This document shows positions 14,048 through 26,926 of a DNA stretch of 64,000 bases, in pieces (the first letter of the stretch is position 1; the number at the start of each line of letters is the position of its first letter). The DNA is from Nipponacmea schrenckii (taxonomy: Eukaryota > Mollusca > Gastropoda > Lottiidae). A program made the position numbers and the translations under genes. Location of the stretch: contig JAUJPP010000003.1 of assembly GCA_030562195.1 (NCBI GenBank), forward strand, positions 45,886,602 to 45,950,601, written 5' to 3'. The notes under the pieces are model-generated. The model was not told the DNA's origin. It worked only from the letters and a program-made list of their open reading frames with translations, and ran no database searches.

Positions 14048-14525
14048 AGGGATAATAGGCGTTAGAACGAACATAAAAATTTAAGTTCACGCAAATTTGG
14101 ACAATAACAGTATATATCCATCAGTGGACTTACCTGGTGTCATACCTTTACATCAAAATCCCTCTAAAATCCGATAAATCCCCAAAATAAAGTAGTTAAT
14201 CATAAAACGCTTGAGCCATCCATCAAGCGATTTTCAAATCGTGTAAATATAAAGGGAAGTAACTCTAAAATGTGGGTTTTCACGCGTCCTTGACCCCTAC
14301 TGTTGAATTGCACAATGATGTTTTAGCGTTGATTTACCAGACGCTTTTATTCTCAAACTGAATGGAATCGTCGCTGGCTCATTTTTTTTTAAAATTCAGA
14401 ATATATTTTTATTGTGGCTTTTTAAAATTTGGTAAAGTGTGGGATGCATACTTATTTAACAAATAGTCAATATTAAACACAAATATAAGCCGTATGACGA
14501 GTGTATTCTAACGCCTATTATCCCT
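14048..14525. mobile_element. TTAA-target MITE, copy 1
   Basis: A 478-bp element with terminal inverted repeats: AGGGATAATAGGCGTTAGAA on the left and its complement ending ATTATCCCT on the right. TTAA lies on both sides (14044-14047 and 14526-14529). The interior shares CAGTGGACTTACCTGGTGTC with two shorter copies at 19313-19629 and 29928-30235. There is no coding capacity. A TTAA target is typical of piggyBac-type transposases, but those usually have ends starting CCC, so the parent family is uncertain. Confidence 0.85.
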
Positions 14526-14948
14526 TTAAGAAATAAATACATGAGGACAGTCATTTAAGACTCAAGAAGTGCATACCATAAAATTCGCACGTCAATATTG
14601 GTATTTAATATGTACTTAATCTTTCTTACGATCTACCCACAAATATGATCGCACTTTTATTACTATAAAATTACGTTTTTACACAACTACAATGATTCAT
14701 GTAAGTGAATAGTGAGTGGCACAAATATTTGTGGTTTGTAAAGTGTTTTAAGGTAATATTATCAGTGAATCCGGGAATTTCTGGTCCAGGTGTCACCACA
14801 TTCAATCACAAATGATTGAAATTTTTTCAGATGATCTGATCATCGAAAAGGCTTCAGGCATGAAGGATTGGATGTTACATCACTTAATTTCAACCGGAAA
14901 TGATAAACTAGCATGTCCAAATATTGATCACGCTATCTCTCTTCTTTA

Positions 14949-15058
14949 TTTTTTTTTATTTTGAATTAAAACCCTTATTTTCCACCACGGTGAAAAATAT
15001 TTTCACCGAGGTGAAAAAGTAGGTGATAAGTCTGGTAGTTTTTAATTCAAAAAAAAAA
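14949..15058. repeat. Short hairpin (foldback) repeat
   Basis: An imperfect inverted repeat of about 110 bp. The outer arms are ATTTTGAATTAAAAC and GTTTTTAATTCAAAA, and the centre holds GGTGAAAAATATTTTCACC flanked by CCACC/GGTG blocks. Structure only; it could be a small MITE. Confidence 0.6.
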
Positions 15059-15171
15059 GATTAATTATGTTGTTTAAAAAAAAAACATGCTTGCGCAATA
15101 ATAAAATATAACTACCAATACAGTTAAAGTACATGTTTGAAATGTATAGAAATATTTACAGATAACTGTTA

Positions 15172-16176
15172 CACGAGGGTTGGCTGAAATGTTCTAAACC
15201 CCAACTGTAAAAAACATTTACCATGTCGATAGCTTTCATTTAATTCGTTACAAAGTCCTTTACAAGGTTTACACACCTGGCTTTAGTTGTTGGTAAAGAG
15301 GGATAGTCTAAAGTTCTCTTTTGGGTGCCAAATTAGTTGAATAATATAATAAAAATGAATAATCACGAATTAGACCATTTATATGCTATCCACCAATATG
15401 GGACTTGGGACGGAAAATCTTAAAATATGAGTCTGGTAATGGATAGTACCATTGCAATCCGAAATAACCGATTCCCCCACCATTTCAACAAAAGGATACG
15501 AATTACCCAATGGAAACTAGTGATTAAAAATGATTGAAAGTTTTTATCAATGGTTAAATGTCGGGCCAAAACACATCGATCACTGCTACAAATACAGCAA
15601 AATCTGTCACGAAACATCAGGCACCCATCTTGCAGAAACATTTTTCATGAGAGATGTCCCAAATACCGTAAGATGACGAGCGATCAATAGTAGACTAGTC
15701 ATCACAATGACATGCACCCGGGTAATATTTATCGGAACGGTTTCAAATGAAGATCTTTCTGGACGCGGTTCATCGTCAAGGCTCCTTACTTAAATTCCAC
15801 AACCTGCTTTTATCACTGGAAAATAAAGGAGCAACATTCCCTAAAGTGGGAACCATTTAATCGTGTATCTGTGTTAGATTTCGGGGAAAAGAGGGTTTGA
15901 TTCTTCCAAAGGTAGGCCTTGAGTGGAACAAATAATATATTGAGGAATGTAATAAAGGGTCTGTATATGCTGGGTGTCTTTTTCTAATTCGTTGATATTG
16001 TTGATATTAAATGACTGTTCTATGGTCAGTTAAGTCTTTTGATTACAGTGTTGATCACATGAGGATCTGATACAAATAATAACACTACAGTAGCAGATTT
16101 ATTTATTAATTGTACTTAGTTGTGATAACGTTTATTCGATTCTATTTATGATTAGACTTTTTCACCCGACCCTCGT
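15172..16176 (-). pseudogene. Decayed mariner-like transposon
   Basis: Ends read inward as ACGAGGGTTGGCTGAAATGT (left, near 15173) and ACGAGGGTCGGGTGAAAAAG (right, complement of about 16156-16175), with TA beside each. The minus strand reading from the right end contains SLDDEPRPERSSF near 15775, then KNVSARWVP near 15640. This is the order found in mariner transposases: a DEPRSGRPS-like linker, then an SARWVPR block before the catalytic domain. Many stops and frameshifts separate these blocks. No intact D,D(34)D catalytic residues were seen. At about 1.0 kb it is shorter than the usual 1.3 kb, so part of the catalytic region is probably deleted. Tc1/mariner elements move by cut-and-paste into TA sites. 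This copy is dead. Confidence 0.78.
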
Positions 16177-18339
16177 ATTCAAGTCCTATAGTATGTAACT
16201 CAATCAATTCTATTTTAGGATAACATACAATTATATTTTAATTTACTCAGACATCAAAATTTATTAGTTCCTAGAAATAAATCTGCTAATTAACTTGCAC
16301 GCAGTCGGTGTAAATTGAATCCACAATATGTTACATCCACAAGAGGGGGCAAGAAAGATTCCAGACAGGCCTGAGTGTACCCAAATATCATGCAGAAACT
16401 TTGATCAACTTGACCAACAACTAAGTAAGGCACACTGCGTAATAATATTGTATATACATGAACATACAAAGAGAGAAATAAAATTCGAACGCAAATCCTA
16501 ACTATTAATCCAATATACCAAATACATAGACATACCAACAAGCAGTAAATTTATGTAGGTTCATCTGAGATGAAGTAAAGAGTGTTACGATAGACTTTAC
16601 ATAAGTTGAAAAATTTTAATTAAATGGTATTGCTGAATAAATTTAGTATCTGAAGGGAAGTAACCTAACAGATATAGTGGGTCATCATGGAAAATGTGAC
16701 CAATTACAGAACGATTACTAATCATTAATTAAAGGTTGAGCAAGGCCGAAATGGTGAAAAGAATTAAAATTTCAGGTGGACGATAATGTTTAAAGACTTT
16801 CAATTACAAGGATATATGTTTTTTTTAAAGAAGGCATAATTTACTTCTTTTCAATAGATTGGTGACGAATATGCCTATTGCTTCTAATATAATGGAAATG
16901 AATAATAAAAATTGTAAATGGCAAAGTCTCATTTATTTCAAAGATCAACGTTTTTTAGATGAGAATAAGTTCGATTTTGACTTGTCCATCTCAACTACTA
17001 CTAATATTAATACGCATTTCAGATACAAAAAGCTATTTTTACACTTTATTTCAGGAGACAGTGCAATGTGTTCCGAATGTAGCGATTCTAAATAAAACTG
17101 CACACGTAAGACTCAAAAAGTCACAAGAGAATCTATGTTTAAAGCATAAAAATTGCAGGAAATTAGCATGTACGTGCACTTGAGAGGAATATACGTCATA
17201 TACAATCACAGGAAGCAATCTTAGTCAGAAAATACGCAACATAACATAAATAAAAGAGTTTTTCTTTTGTGAATGAATTAAAGGAAAGTTGAACCCGGAA
17301 TTGTCCACAGTTAAAATTTTAACAGCCGATCATTGGTTAAAATAGGACTTTGGTTTACAGGGTGGTACAGGAATTGAGTAATTGTTATTAATTACATTAC
17401 TTGTAAACAAATATAGCGAATTAGTCAACTATATATAAACAATAGTTGTGACTATAACATTCAAGCACATCACAACATAACCTTGAACCTTGAACTCAGG
17501 GCATATAAAGACACATAAACGGTATGAATAATATCTCAATATATTACTTAACTCGCTTGCATGCCTTGGTGAACACTGTGTTATTACATCCTGAAACAAA
17601 TGTTTTGAGCTGCTTTACGAAGACGATACGTTGTCTCTTCAGCCTGAAAGCAAACATAATACCAAAATAAACATCAAACATTATGTACTTGAATAATGTT
17701 TGTGGTTTGTGCTTTAGAGTGAATCAAGCGTTATATCATTATTTCGCATTAATCGATTTCTATATTCATCAAAATTTACTTCCGTTTACCCACAAATATC
17801 ATTACGTGCTGAATAGCGGAAACGGAAATAGTAAAACGGTGATCATGGGGGATAGTTCTGGAAAAGAGACACGATGAGTAAGAGAGGAGACAATCCATCT
17901 AATTTATTCAATCATACATGAGAGTGCCCTTCAATTGAAAATCGTCTTTGTAAATATTATTACACATGTTCATTGAATTACATTATTTCTCTCAGTTATA
18001 GACTTTCACACTAAACAACTCAAAAAGCCATTAGGAATTATTAGTCACAATATAGGCCCACTCCATGATAATTCATTGGTTTTTCGACTGAAGTTAGAAT
18101 CAAACTGTCAGACAAATTCAAGAAAGTTGTTAGGCCGACACATCGCGGTATAGTGTCTGTGGTAAACGATACTGCAACAAAACAAGAGATTGCCTAACAA
18201 GAAACACCCACTATGAAGTATATTTTCTGTTTGAACACGGGTTGAAATTCTAACATTATTGGTCGAATGTACCAAACTTTGGGCCTTGTCCAAGATTTCA
18301 TCCATATACATTATCACACCAATTTAAATTTGATGAAAA
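16177..18339. other. Gene-less stretch
   Basis: Only scattered short open frames without domains, splice support or repeat termini. Confidence 0.45.
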
Positions 18340-18890
18340 CTGTAGTCCCTGTTGAGTTCACAAACTCAAGGACAAGGACAATAACTTAAACACCATTAAT
18401 CGAAATGTCGTAAAATACGAACTTGATACAGATCTTACTAACATTAATGATCCCACCAAATTTCGTCCATATCGAACTTGTTCAGGATCTCATGAATATA
18501 AATGTTCATACAAAATTATATTCAAATCAAATGAAAACTGTAGTTCTATCGCGTTCACAATGTCGAGGGCAATAACTCAAAAACCGTTCATCGAAAAATA
18601 GTCATTATCAAACTTGTCCAAAATTTCATCAATATAAATGATCATACCAAATTTTATTCAAATCAGATAAAAACCGTAGTCTCTTTCGCGTTCACGGTCG
18701 AATTTCGGTGCGTTTTGACGAAGTCAAGACCAATAACTCAAAACAGTTCATCGAAAAATCGTCATTATCGAACTTGTCCAATAAATGATCACACCAAATT
18801 CCATTCAAATCAGATGAAAACCGTAGTCTTTATCGCAAACCAATTGTCGACGGACCGACGGAGGGACGGACAGGAACGAGGTAAAACCAT
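18340..18890 (-). mobile_element. Helentron-type element with tandem units, truncated
   Basis: Three or more diverged units contain CAATAACTC, an AACTTGTCC-like block, ATAAATGATCA and TCAAATCAGATGAAAACCG on the plus strand. They end in a GGAC-rich run at 18847-18873, which reads as GTCC repeats on the minus strand. The same order (array, then GTCC microsatellite at the 5' side) occurs at 27520-28549 and 50077-52672. The 3' hairpin end was not found. Confidence 0.7.
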
Positions 18891-19241
18891 GAATACGTTA
18901 TAATGCAGGCTTATATAACGATCTTAAAACACTATTCATAATAGCTTGGCTTTGTTTTTCGGCCAAAATGTCACTATGATAGCTTTTATTGGCTTCCTTT
19001 CGTACTTAGTACTGATCAAAGCTTCCATTGAAAACCCAGAAAATAAACAGTAACATCTCCGACTTATACACTGCATGTTAAAGGTTGTAAACCATTACCA
19101 AGCTCACTGCTTATTAACCCAATTCCAACTTTATTATTTACTACATGTTTACATACAAATTTTAAAGTGATAAATTAACTTTTTCAGAGGTAGAAATTTT
19201 GACAGCAAAGTATTTTTTGTCCCAACAGGTTTAATTAAAAT

Positions 19242-20710
19242 AGACCTGTTTATCACAGATCTGCAGCTTCCGAGCTGTTGAGCATTTGTTACATCTACTG
19301 GGTGTTGTTTAAAGGGATAATAGGTCTTAGCATGAAAATAAAGTTTTAGTTTCAAGAAAGGTCAATATGAGTGTATATTCATCAGGGAACTTACCTGGTG
19401 TCATAAAGTTACATACTATCTTAAAATCTTGAAAACTCGCAAAACAAAGTCATTTTTGAAAAAGGCTTTATCAATTTATTAAGCGTTTTTCAATAATCAA
19501 ATGCATCTTGATGGATAATTACATAGCGTTTTTGGATTTTTTTTTTATGTTATTTATGGTAGCAGGTAAATTTACTGATGAATTTTAAAAATTTCAAATT
19601 TTATGTTCATTCTTAGACCTATTATCCCTTAGGGATTAAATGTAGATTGTTTTTCATCCATTGGCGAGATCATTCATTCTAGATTTAATAGGTGACAATT
19701 CAACTTGTTGATTTAAACAATATTTTATTAATAATGAGTACAATATAATATACAAAGGCAATTGAAAAGAGGATAGTTGGGATACTTTAACTAGAAATGT
19801 TAACATTCCGGTTTTGCCGAAGAGATGAGAAGATAACATAAACCTATATATACCAATCAACACAATTTGAGTTTATGACCTGTTACATAATCTTCTTAAA
19901 TCTTGTTATATATAAATATATATCCGCTTAATTAGAGTGTAATTTTATTCTAAAACCTTTGGTAAATTTTTATTATACTAATTGATTTACATATATTGTT
20001 TTAAAGCAGTGAATTATAAGTCTGTTCGAATTTTGACTTTATGTTAAGTAGACCTGAAAATATAAAATTTATGATTGTTAAAATCGCTTATTTCCTTTAT
20101 GGGTATTTTCAACAGTTTACGGTCTATAGATGAATAAAGATATTGTTACAAAGCTCATGACAAGCACATTGCAATAATATCAATTTAAATGTTGTCATGA
20201 CATGTGATATGATGTTCTGAATATACGAGAAAGATGCAAATTACCAATTTTCAGATCTATAGGTATCATATGAAATTGCAATCAAAGAAGTTGATTGTGT
20301 CAAAAGGTGAGGGCTGCAGAAGGTCAAGGTCAAAGGTTATGGCCTTTTAAACAGAAGGCAAAATCAACATAATTTTCCAAGATAAAATTTAAAACAAGTT
20401 TGAAATAAAATATTTTGCTTTATTCAAGATAGTGGCATATCGGTAAGGACTTTGCATGCACGGCAAATGTTCAAAATTGAGGTACAAGTTCTGATAAAAA
20501 CAAATTTGTAACTAGTTGCAAAATATAATCCGAAAACTCCTGCTTTGTGATTATCGTCATTTTTCGGCCATTACCGGAGTTTCTGTCAATTTTCGGAAAA
20601 TGTTTATTTGGAATCTTAAATTTTTTCTTCTACCCACCTACCAAGTTCCGTGCAAAAATAATAAAAAGTAAATTTCGAAAAAATTTAAAAACCTTTCGAA
20701 TCACGATTTT
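19242..20710 (+). repeat. Third partial copy of the TIR element seen at 36468-40527
   Basis: It starts TAGACCTGTTTATCACAG, like 36538 and 37484. From about 19860 it runs in parallel with 38180-39330 in the same orientation: TTTATGACCTGTTACAT, GTTAAAATCGCTTATTTC, GATATTGTTA, ATGCAAATTACCAATTTT and GGTATCATATGAA. It carries AGGTCAAGGTCA at 20331-20342. The copy is interrupted at 19313-19629 by a MITE. Its own termini were not found. Confidence 0.75.
19313..19629. mobile_element. TTAA-target MITE, copy 2
   Basis: A 317-bp element running from AGGGATAATAGGTCTTAG to AGACCTATTATCCCT. TTAA lies at 19309-19312 on the left; the right-hand target copy is damaged (TAGGG). It sits inside the repeat at 19242-20710. 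The related sequence at 37541-37565 shows the empty site, with a single TTAA at 37550-37553. Confidence 0.85.
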
Positions 20711-20779
20711 CTGAAAATGAAGTTTGTGGAGAAGTCCTTTCAAGAATAGCGTATACACACAAATTTTGAGGCAAAATTT

Positions 20780-23084
20780 TAGTCCACAATTGCTCGTAAA
20801 CACTCTACAAGATGCAATTCTTGACGGATTTACATGAAACTTGATATGAGTGTTTATGATCACGCAAGGATGAACCCTATTGAAAATCAGCAAAATCGAA
20901 AAAAAAAATTTAGTATGAGTTCTTGCCCTTGTTTTTAAATGGCTCGTAAACACTCTACAATGTTCAATTCTTGACTGATTTTGATGAAACTTGGTGTGAG
21001 AGTATGTTATAACTCAAGAATAAACCCTATTGAAAATCAGCGAAATAGAAAATCATTTAGTATGAGTTATTGCCCTTGTTCTTGAAAGAACAATTCTTAA
21101 TGGATTTTGATGAAACTTGGCTTGAGTATTTGTTATCACCCAAGGATGAGGCCCATTGAAAACCAGTTTAATCGAAAAAATTAATATCAGTTATTGCCCT
21201 TGTTTTTGAAAACGCGTTGGCTTATAAACACTCTAGAAGGCACAATTTATGATCAATGTTGACAAAACTAGCTGTAATTGTTTGTTATCACCCAGGAATG
21301 AGCTCTATTCAAAATAAAAAATATCAAAATATATCTAATATGAATTATTGCCCTTGTTCTTTAAAACATGTTTGATTTTTGTCTTGTAAACACTCTACAT
21401 GGCACAATTCTTGACCAATTTTGATAAAACTTGGTGTGAGAGTTTCTTTCAACTCCCATTGAAAATCAGCGAAATCGAAAAATATTTAGTATGAGTTTTT
21501 GCCCTTGTTCTTGAAAACGTGTTCAATCTTAGCTTGTAAACACTCTAGAAAGAACAATTCTTAATGGATCTTGATGAAACTTGGTTTGAGTATTTTTTTC
21601 ACCCAAGGATGAACCCTATTGAAAATCAGATAAATCGAAAAATATTTAGTACAAGTTATTGCCCTTGTTTTTGAAAACGTGTTCAATTTTAGCTTGTAAA
21701 CACTCTAGAAAGAACAATTTTTGAATGGATTTTGATGAAACTTGGTTTGAGTATTTGTTTTCGCCCAAGGATGAACCTTATTGAAAACCAGATAAATCGA
21801 AAAATATTTAGTACAAGTTATTGCCCTTGTTTTTGAAAACGCGTTCAATTTAATTCGCAAACACTCTAGAAAGAATAATTTTGAATGGATTTTGATGAAA
21901 CTTGGCTTTCGTATTTGTTTTCTCCCAAGGATGAACCCTATTGAAAATAATTGTTTGTTATAACCCAGGGATGAGCCCTATTGAAAATAAATAAATATCA
22001 AAATATATCTAATATGAATTATTGCCCTTGTTCTTTAAAACGTGTTTGATTTTTGTCTTGTAAACACTCTACATGGCACAATTCTTGACCGATTTTGATG
22101 AAACTTGGTGTGAGAGTGTCGTTTAACTCAAGGATGAATCCTATTGAAAATCAGCGAAATCGGAAAATATTAAGTATGAGTTATTGCCCTTGTTCTTGAA
22201 AACGTGTTCAATCTTAGCTTGTAAACACTCTAGAAAGAACAACTCTTAATGGATTTTGATGAAACTTGGTTTGAATATTTGTTTTCACCCTAGTATGAAC
22301 CCTAGTGAAAATCAGATAAATCGAAAAATATTTAGTACAAGTTATTGCCCTTGTTCTTGAAAGCGTGTTCAATTTTAGATTGTAAACACTCTAGAAAGAA
22401 CAATTTTGAATGGATTTTGATGAAACTTGGTTTGAGTATTTGTTTTCGCCCAAGGATGAACCCTATTGAAAATCAGATAATCGAAAAAAATATTAAGTAC
22501 AAGTTATTGCCCTTGTTCTAGAAAAAACGTTCAATTTTAGCTTGTAAACACTAGAAAGAATAATTTTTAATGGATTTTGATGAAACTTGGTTTGAGTATT
22601 TGTTTTCACCCTAGGATGAACCCTAGTGAAAATAGAAAAATATTTAGTACAAGTTATTGCCCTTGTTTTTGAAAACGCGTTCAATTTAACTGAAACTTGG
22701 CTTTAGTATTTGTTTTCTCCCAAGGATGAACCCTATTGAAAATCAGATAAATCGAAAAATATTTAGTGTCAGTTATTGCCCTTGTTTTCAAAAAAGCTTT
22801 CAACTTTTGGCTTGTAAACACCCTAAACATTTATTTTTGACAAAACTTGCTGAAATTGTTTAATATCAACCAAGGATGAGCCCTATTAAGAATTAAAAAT
22901 ATTAAAATATTATTAAGGGTGAATCCTTTTGCAAATCATGAAAATACCAAAAATATTTAATGAGTTGTTATAGGTACAATTCTTGACAGTTTTTTAATGA
23001 AAAAAAGTATATGGTACTGAAAAGTTTTTATTCGAAAAAAATGCTGCCAGTGGGCGTATATTACTTTGCCTGGCAAGCTATCTT
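20780..23084 (+). mobile_element. Helentron-type element with about 160-bp tandem units
   Basis: About a dozen units repeat every 157-162 bp from 20800 to 22950. Each has TTGATGAAACTTGG, CAAGGATGAACCCTATTG, AAATATTTAGTA and TTATTGCCCTTGTTCTTG. The 3' end carries the subterminal repeat GTGGGCGTAT (23050-23059), then the hairpin TTGCCTGGCAA, then CTATCTT (ending 23084). The same three features occur in reverse at 50077-50111. No 5' end with a GTCC run was found, so the copy is probably 5'-truncated. Non-coding. Confidence 0.82.
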
Positions 23085-25114
23085 TCACTTGTTCATGAGG
23101 CCTTTCATGAAGAAATAATATTCGCAAAATATCTTGAGACCACTTCGACAAATACAGATTACGATATATTAAAATATTGCTTGTCTTGGCGAGATCCAGT
23201 TAAAAGAAGATGAAACCCCAGACCAATTAGCACTTTAATTATATCTATAATTTCATTACATAGTTACTTCTTGTTATATTTATAATATCTATACATAATA
23301 TATTGTTGTTGAATCTTTTATATATTATTGTTATATGGGTCACTGACCTAAAATAACTGAATAAAAAGATTTATTAATTTATTTTACAAAGTTACTTAGA
23401 AAACTTGCTAGTGCTTTTGAGTGCCAACGTTTTGCTCATACGCACTCATACTATATATAAAAAAAACCTTTTTTCATAAAGTCAAAATGGCGTCGGACTT
23501 CTCATTATATAGATAAAATAAAAAATTATTCAGGATTATTATTGTAGGATCCAAAACTGTTTGGAATATGACATTTTGAACCACGATGTTCGTTCATAAT
23601 TTAAGAGATGGCGTCAATTGCATATATTTCATTTCCGAAACGTTAACCAGGTTATATGTTTGAATGACAGATGGAAGTGGTAGACATGACATTAGATCCG
23701 CGTACAAATACCAGTAGGGAGACAATTTACTTATTTATGACAATACTAGTTTAATAATTTGAATTAAAATCCCATTGGTTGTGATCTGTTAAAAAACGGT
23801 CATTGGTCGTCCAAAACAGATCCAGGTTTGGACAAAATGTCTCTTTGCAGACTCTGGGCAGCCTATAATCATAAGTCACAAAAGCGACAACCAAACAATT
23901 TTCATAATAAACAAACCCATTAACAGAAACTTGTGCTTCCTCTGTGCCACATGAATCATTTAATGACTATAAATATTCCTTTGAAAACTTTGAATTGTCT
24001 TTTTGTCTATAGTAAATAATGTACAGAGGCGAATTACAAGATTCTTAACTCTCTGAAAAGTTATTTAATAGATCCTATGTAAGTCCTTTAAGGCTATTAT
24101 AGCTATTAAGCTATCATCATTAGTTAAATTAAATATATAAACAAATTCGCCCGCGCGCGACATGATACCTACAATCCAAATATTGGGGTCACGTTCGCTG
24201 ATAAAAATAACCCTTTTCAGTGACAAAAATAACTCGACCACAGTCCATGTAACAAACAAGGAAATCCTAATAAATACGAGATTATCTTAACGGTTCTTAG
24301 TCCGAAATATCTGCTTCTATTCCAGCTACAGATATATATTTTTAGAGTTATCGGATGCTGTCGACATATTTTTGAATTATCTTTACGGTGACTAAATTAG
24401 TGTTGCTCATCACCATGAGTGTGATCCCTGAATTTCGACCATAATTTCCTACTATCCATCCATTTTTGCGGTCACCTAAGATCGTGTTTTAGGTGCAATT
24501 CAATCGTCAATGGTGGTTACAACCGGGATATTTACTTTGATGATTGGCGGAAATCACGCGTTCAGTGGATAGTTCAGTAGAAGTGTAGATTTCCGACCAC
24601 CCACCTTCCAATATTTATTTTGATTAAACGTTAGATTATAAGTGTCCTATTATTTCTACTATTGGCTGAAATCATTCATAATTTACTAAAACTTCTGTGT
24701 TGGATATAGGCCAACGGTACATGTAAATTTGGATAGATATGGATTCTCGGTATCTTTGAAAAGAACAGTTTGTTGTTTTCTAGCAGTTTCTGAATTTCTT
24801 TCGCAGATAACATAATGAATTAGGCATCTTCTTGATTTGGAGGAATAGGGCTAATGAGAGTCTCAAGAGAGGTCATTCAGTTATATTTAACCCAGACACG
24901 TTGCTAAACTAAGTTAATGTGATTTCATATTAGAACAGCTAAATAAATATAAGTCGTCTCTTCAACACCATGTTCTTACTAGTAATAATCAGAAAACTAA
25001 CAATCCTTGATAAGATCAAAGACTGAGGAAATAAGGAAGAGGAAATTTTGTTTCACAGTTAACTGGTCCTTGGCAAAACCTCTTCACATCGATCTTTTCC
25101 GGACTTACCGTTTC
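23085..25114. other. Gene-less stretch
   Basis: No gene found. 23160-23380 ends in AATAAAAAGATTTATT and could be a 3' remnant of something retroposed, but nothing coding precedes it. Confidence 0.4.
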
Positions 25115-25430
25115 CATTTAGAAATAAAAATGAAATGAATGGGGTTTTACGTCCTATTCTTCTGAACAGTTTGGGCTAATGAAGACGGCAACGCCATGCA
25201 GTATACAATGAGGACAACGGCATTAACCTACTCTTTTGCGATTTCCAGTGATCTTTAACGTGCAAAGCCCGTAGCACACGGGTCCTCGGTTTATTGTCCC
25301 ATAGTCCATGTCAGTCCCTCCGACCTGCTGAAAACCGGGCTAAAAAATCTCGACCTTAGCCGGGATTGAACCCGGAACCCTCAGGTTAATGAACAAGCGT
25401 CCATCTCACAGCTTGGTCAACTGGAATTAT
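25115..25430 (-). mobile_element. tRNA-derived SINE
   Basis: Read on the minus strand, the head (about 25430-25350) looks like a tRNA promoter region. An A-box-like AGCTGTGAGATGGACGC is followed by the B box GGGTTCAATCCCG (25361-25373). Then come TAGCCCGG, GGGACAATAAACCGAGG and GGGCTTTGCACGTTAAAG. The tail (AGGACGTAAAACCCC, then T/A-rich) ends near 25115. A fragment of the same family lies at 43815-43935. The central GCACGTTAAAG block resembles the conserved central domains of invertebrate SINEs, from memory. It would be transcribed by RNA polymerase III and mobilised by a LINE. Confidence 0.75.
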
Positions 25431-26676
25431 GTTAATAGCCGATCGAGATCAGAACCAACAACCGGCATTTATTCGACGGGATTGTCATTCTATTAAGTTT
25501 TATTAGTCAATTCCAAAGTAATATGCTTTATCCAGAATATGGTAAATGATTAGCTATGTAGAATGTATAATTACTATTATTATAAGAAGATGGGCGCTAT
25601 TTTATCATTCTTTAATTCTCTCCCCATTTTTTGCCAAAATGAGCAATACTCGTTTTGCCAATATGGTGTTATGTATTTCTGGTTTTGTTTTAAAGTCGTA
25701 CATGAGTTTTCATTGTAGCCATGTAATAAATCTACCTACCTTGCGACCCTAACTGTGATCGCACAGGGAAGGTATCACCTTGCGTTAATATACCATTAGG
25801 AAATACAACAAATAAGCTATTTCATTGTTTGGAGAAAAGGATAAGTAAATTTTCAGAATATTGCAATATTCGGTTCCCTGCAAACGATCAATATATCATT
25901 TCATCTGAAAACGACGCTTGTAAATTACTTGTTATGTGCTTAATTATTTTAAAATGTGGGCTTATATATAATATGTTCTTATGTTTGTAATCACTTTTTC
26001 ATCAGATCACCGATGATGTGTACCAGTTGCTCCAAACCGATATAAGAGTTCTGCGCCACTTTTTAAAATGAAAGTCAACAAGTTCGAGAGTATTATATAA
26101 ACCAAACCAATCCCCAACACGTTTTGTTAATAAGAAAATAAGAATAACAGAATGAAGGAGAAGTTTTCCAGATTGTATTGGCATTATGCCGTTAAAGGCC
26201 GGAGATATTACCTCATATAATGGACGAAATGACATGAAAATGATGCTGAAATGAAAGAGATGTTTTATAGACACGAAATGTTATTCAGATCTTTAACTGT
26301 AGTTAAGTTAAAGATGAAATACTAATTGTATTATTAAAGGTGCCTTAACTCTAATTAGCTGCTATCTAGCCTGTTGAATAGTGATTATCATCGCCATTCA
26401 CCCACTCTAACTGCAGGGTAATTCACAAAGAGTAGTGGTAATTCATTGGGTGTTAGTATGTGCAATGGTATAAAACAAAGAGAACTTCCGAAGATTCCAA
26501 TTTCCTAATTTGTACCAGACAATCAATTAAACAAAACATGAAGTAACTCAGGATATACTGAAGATAGCCGAAATTCATACGCTCAACTTCCATACCAACA
26601 GTACCTTATCATCCAACTGATACTACCACCGACCACCACGAATACTACTAACAATAATCTAGCTTGAAATAATAAC
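25431..26676. other. Gene-less stretch
   Basis: No gene or repeat recognised beyond short open frames. Confidence 0.45.
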
Positions 26677-26840
26677 CGTGTTTCCACTTAGCCAAAAAGT
26701 CAAAGCTAGCTTTTCTGTGTTTCCGCTTACTTTCAATTATGGTTCGGGAACCGAAAACCTCCCTTTTTGCGTTTGGCAATTTATCGGAGGGCCAAAGTAA
26801 AGCTAGCTTTAAAGCTGATTTTTTAAACAAGTGGAAACGC
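26677..26840. mobile_element. Small inverted-repeat element (MITE-like)
   Basis: A 164-bp imperfect foldback. The left arm is CGTGTTTCCACTTAG with AAGCTAGCTTT inside; the right arm reads back as GCGTTTCCACTTGTTT, again with AAGCTAGCTTT. Non-coding; no clear target duplication. Confidence 0.6.
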
Positions 26841-26926
26841 AAAAGGCCGGCGTTTTCTCGTTCGGCAATAGAGAAGTACTAGTTTGGCTATGTATAAGTT
26901 TCCACGCCACAAGAACTCGGTTACTT

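Noticed and set aside
16290..16541. 83-codon minus-strand frame with membrane-like start
   Set aside because: Unrecognised, no splice support, next to a dead mariner; length is compatible with chance in AT-rich DNA.
25361..25373. tRNA gene suggested by the B box
   Set aside because: No cloverleaf could be drawn. The box is followed by SINE body sequence that recurs at 43815-43935.
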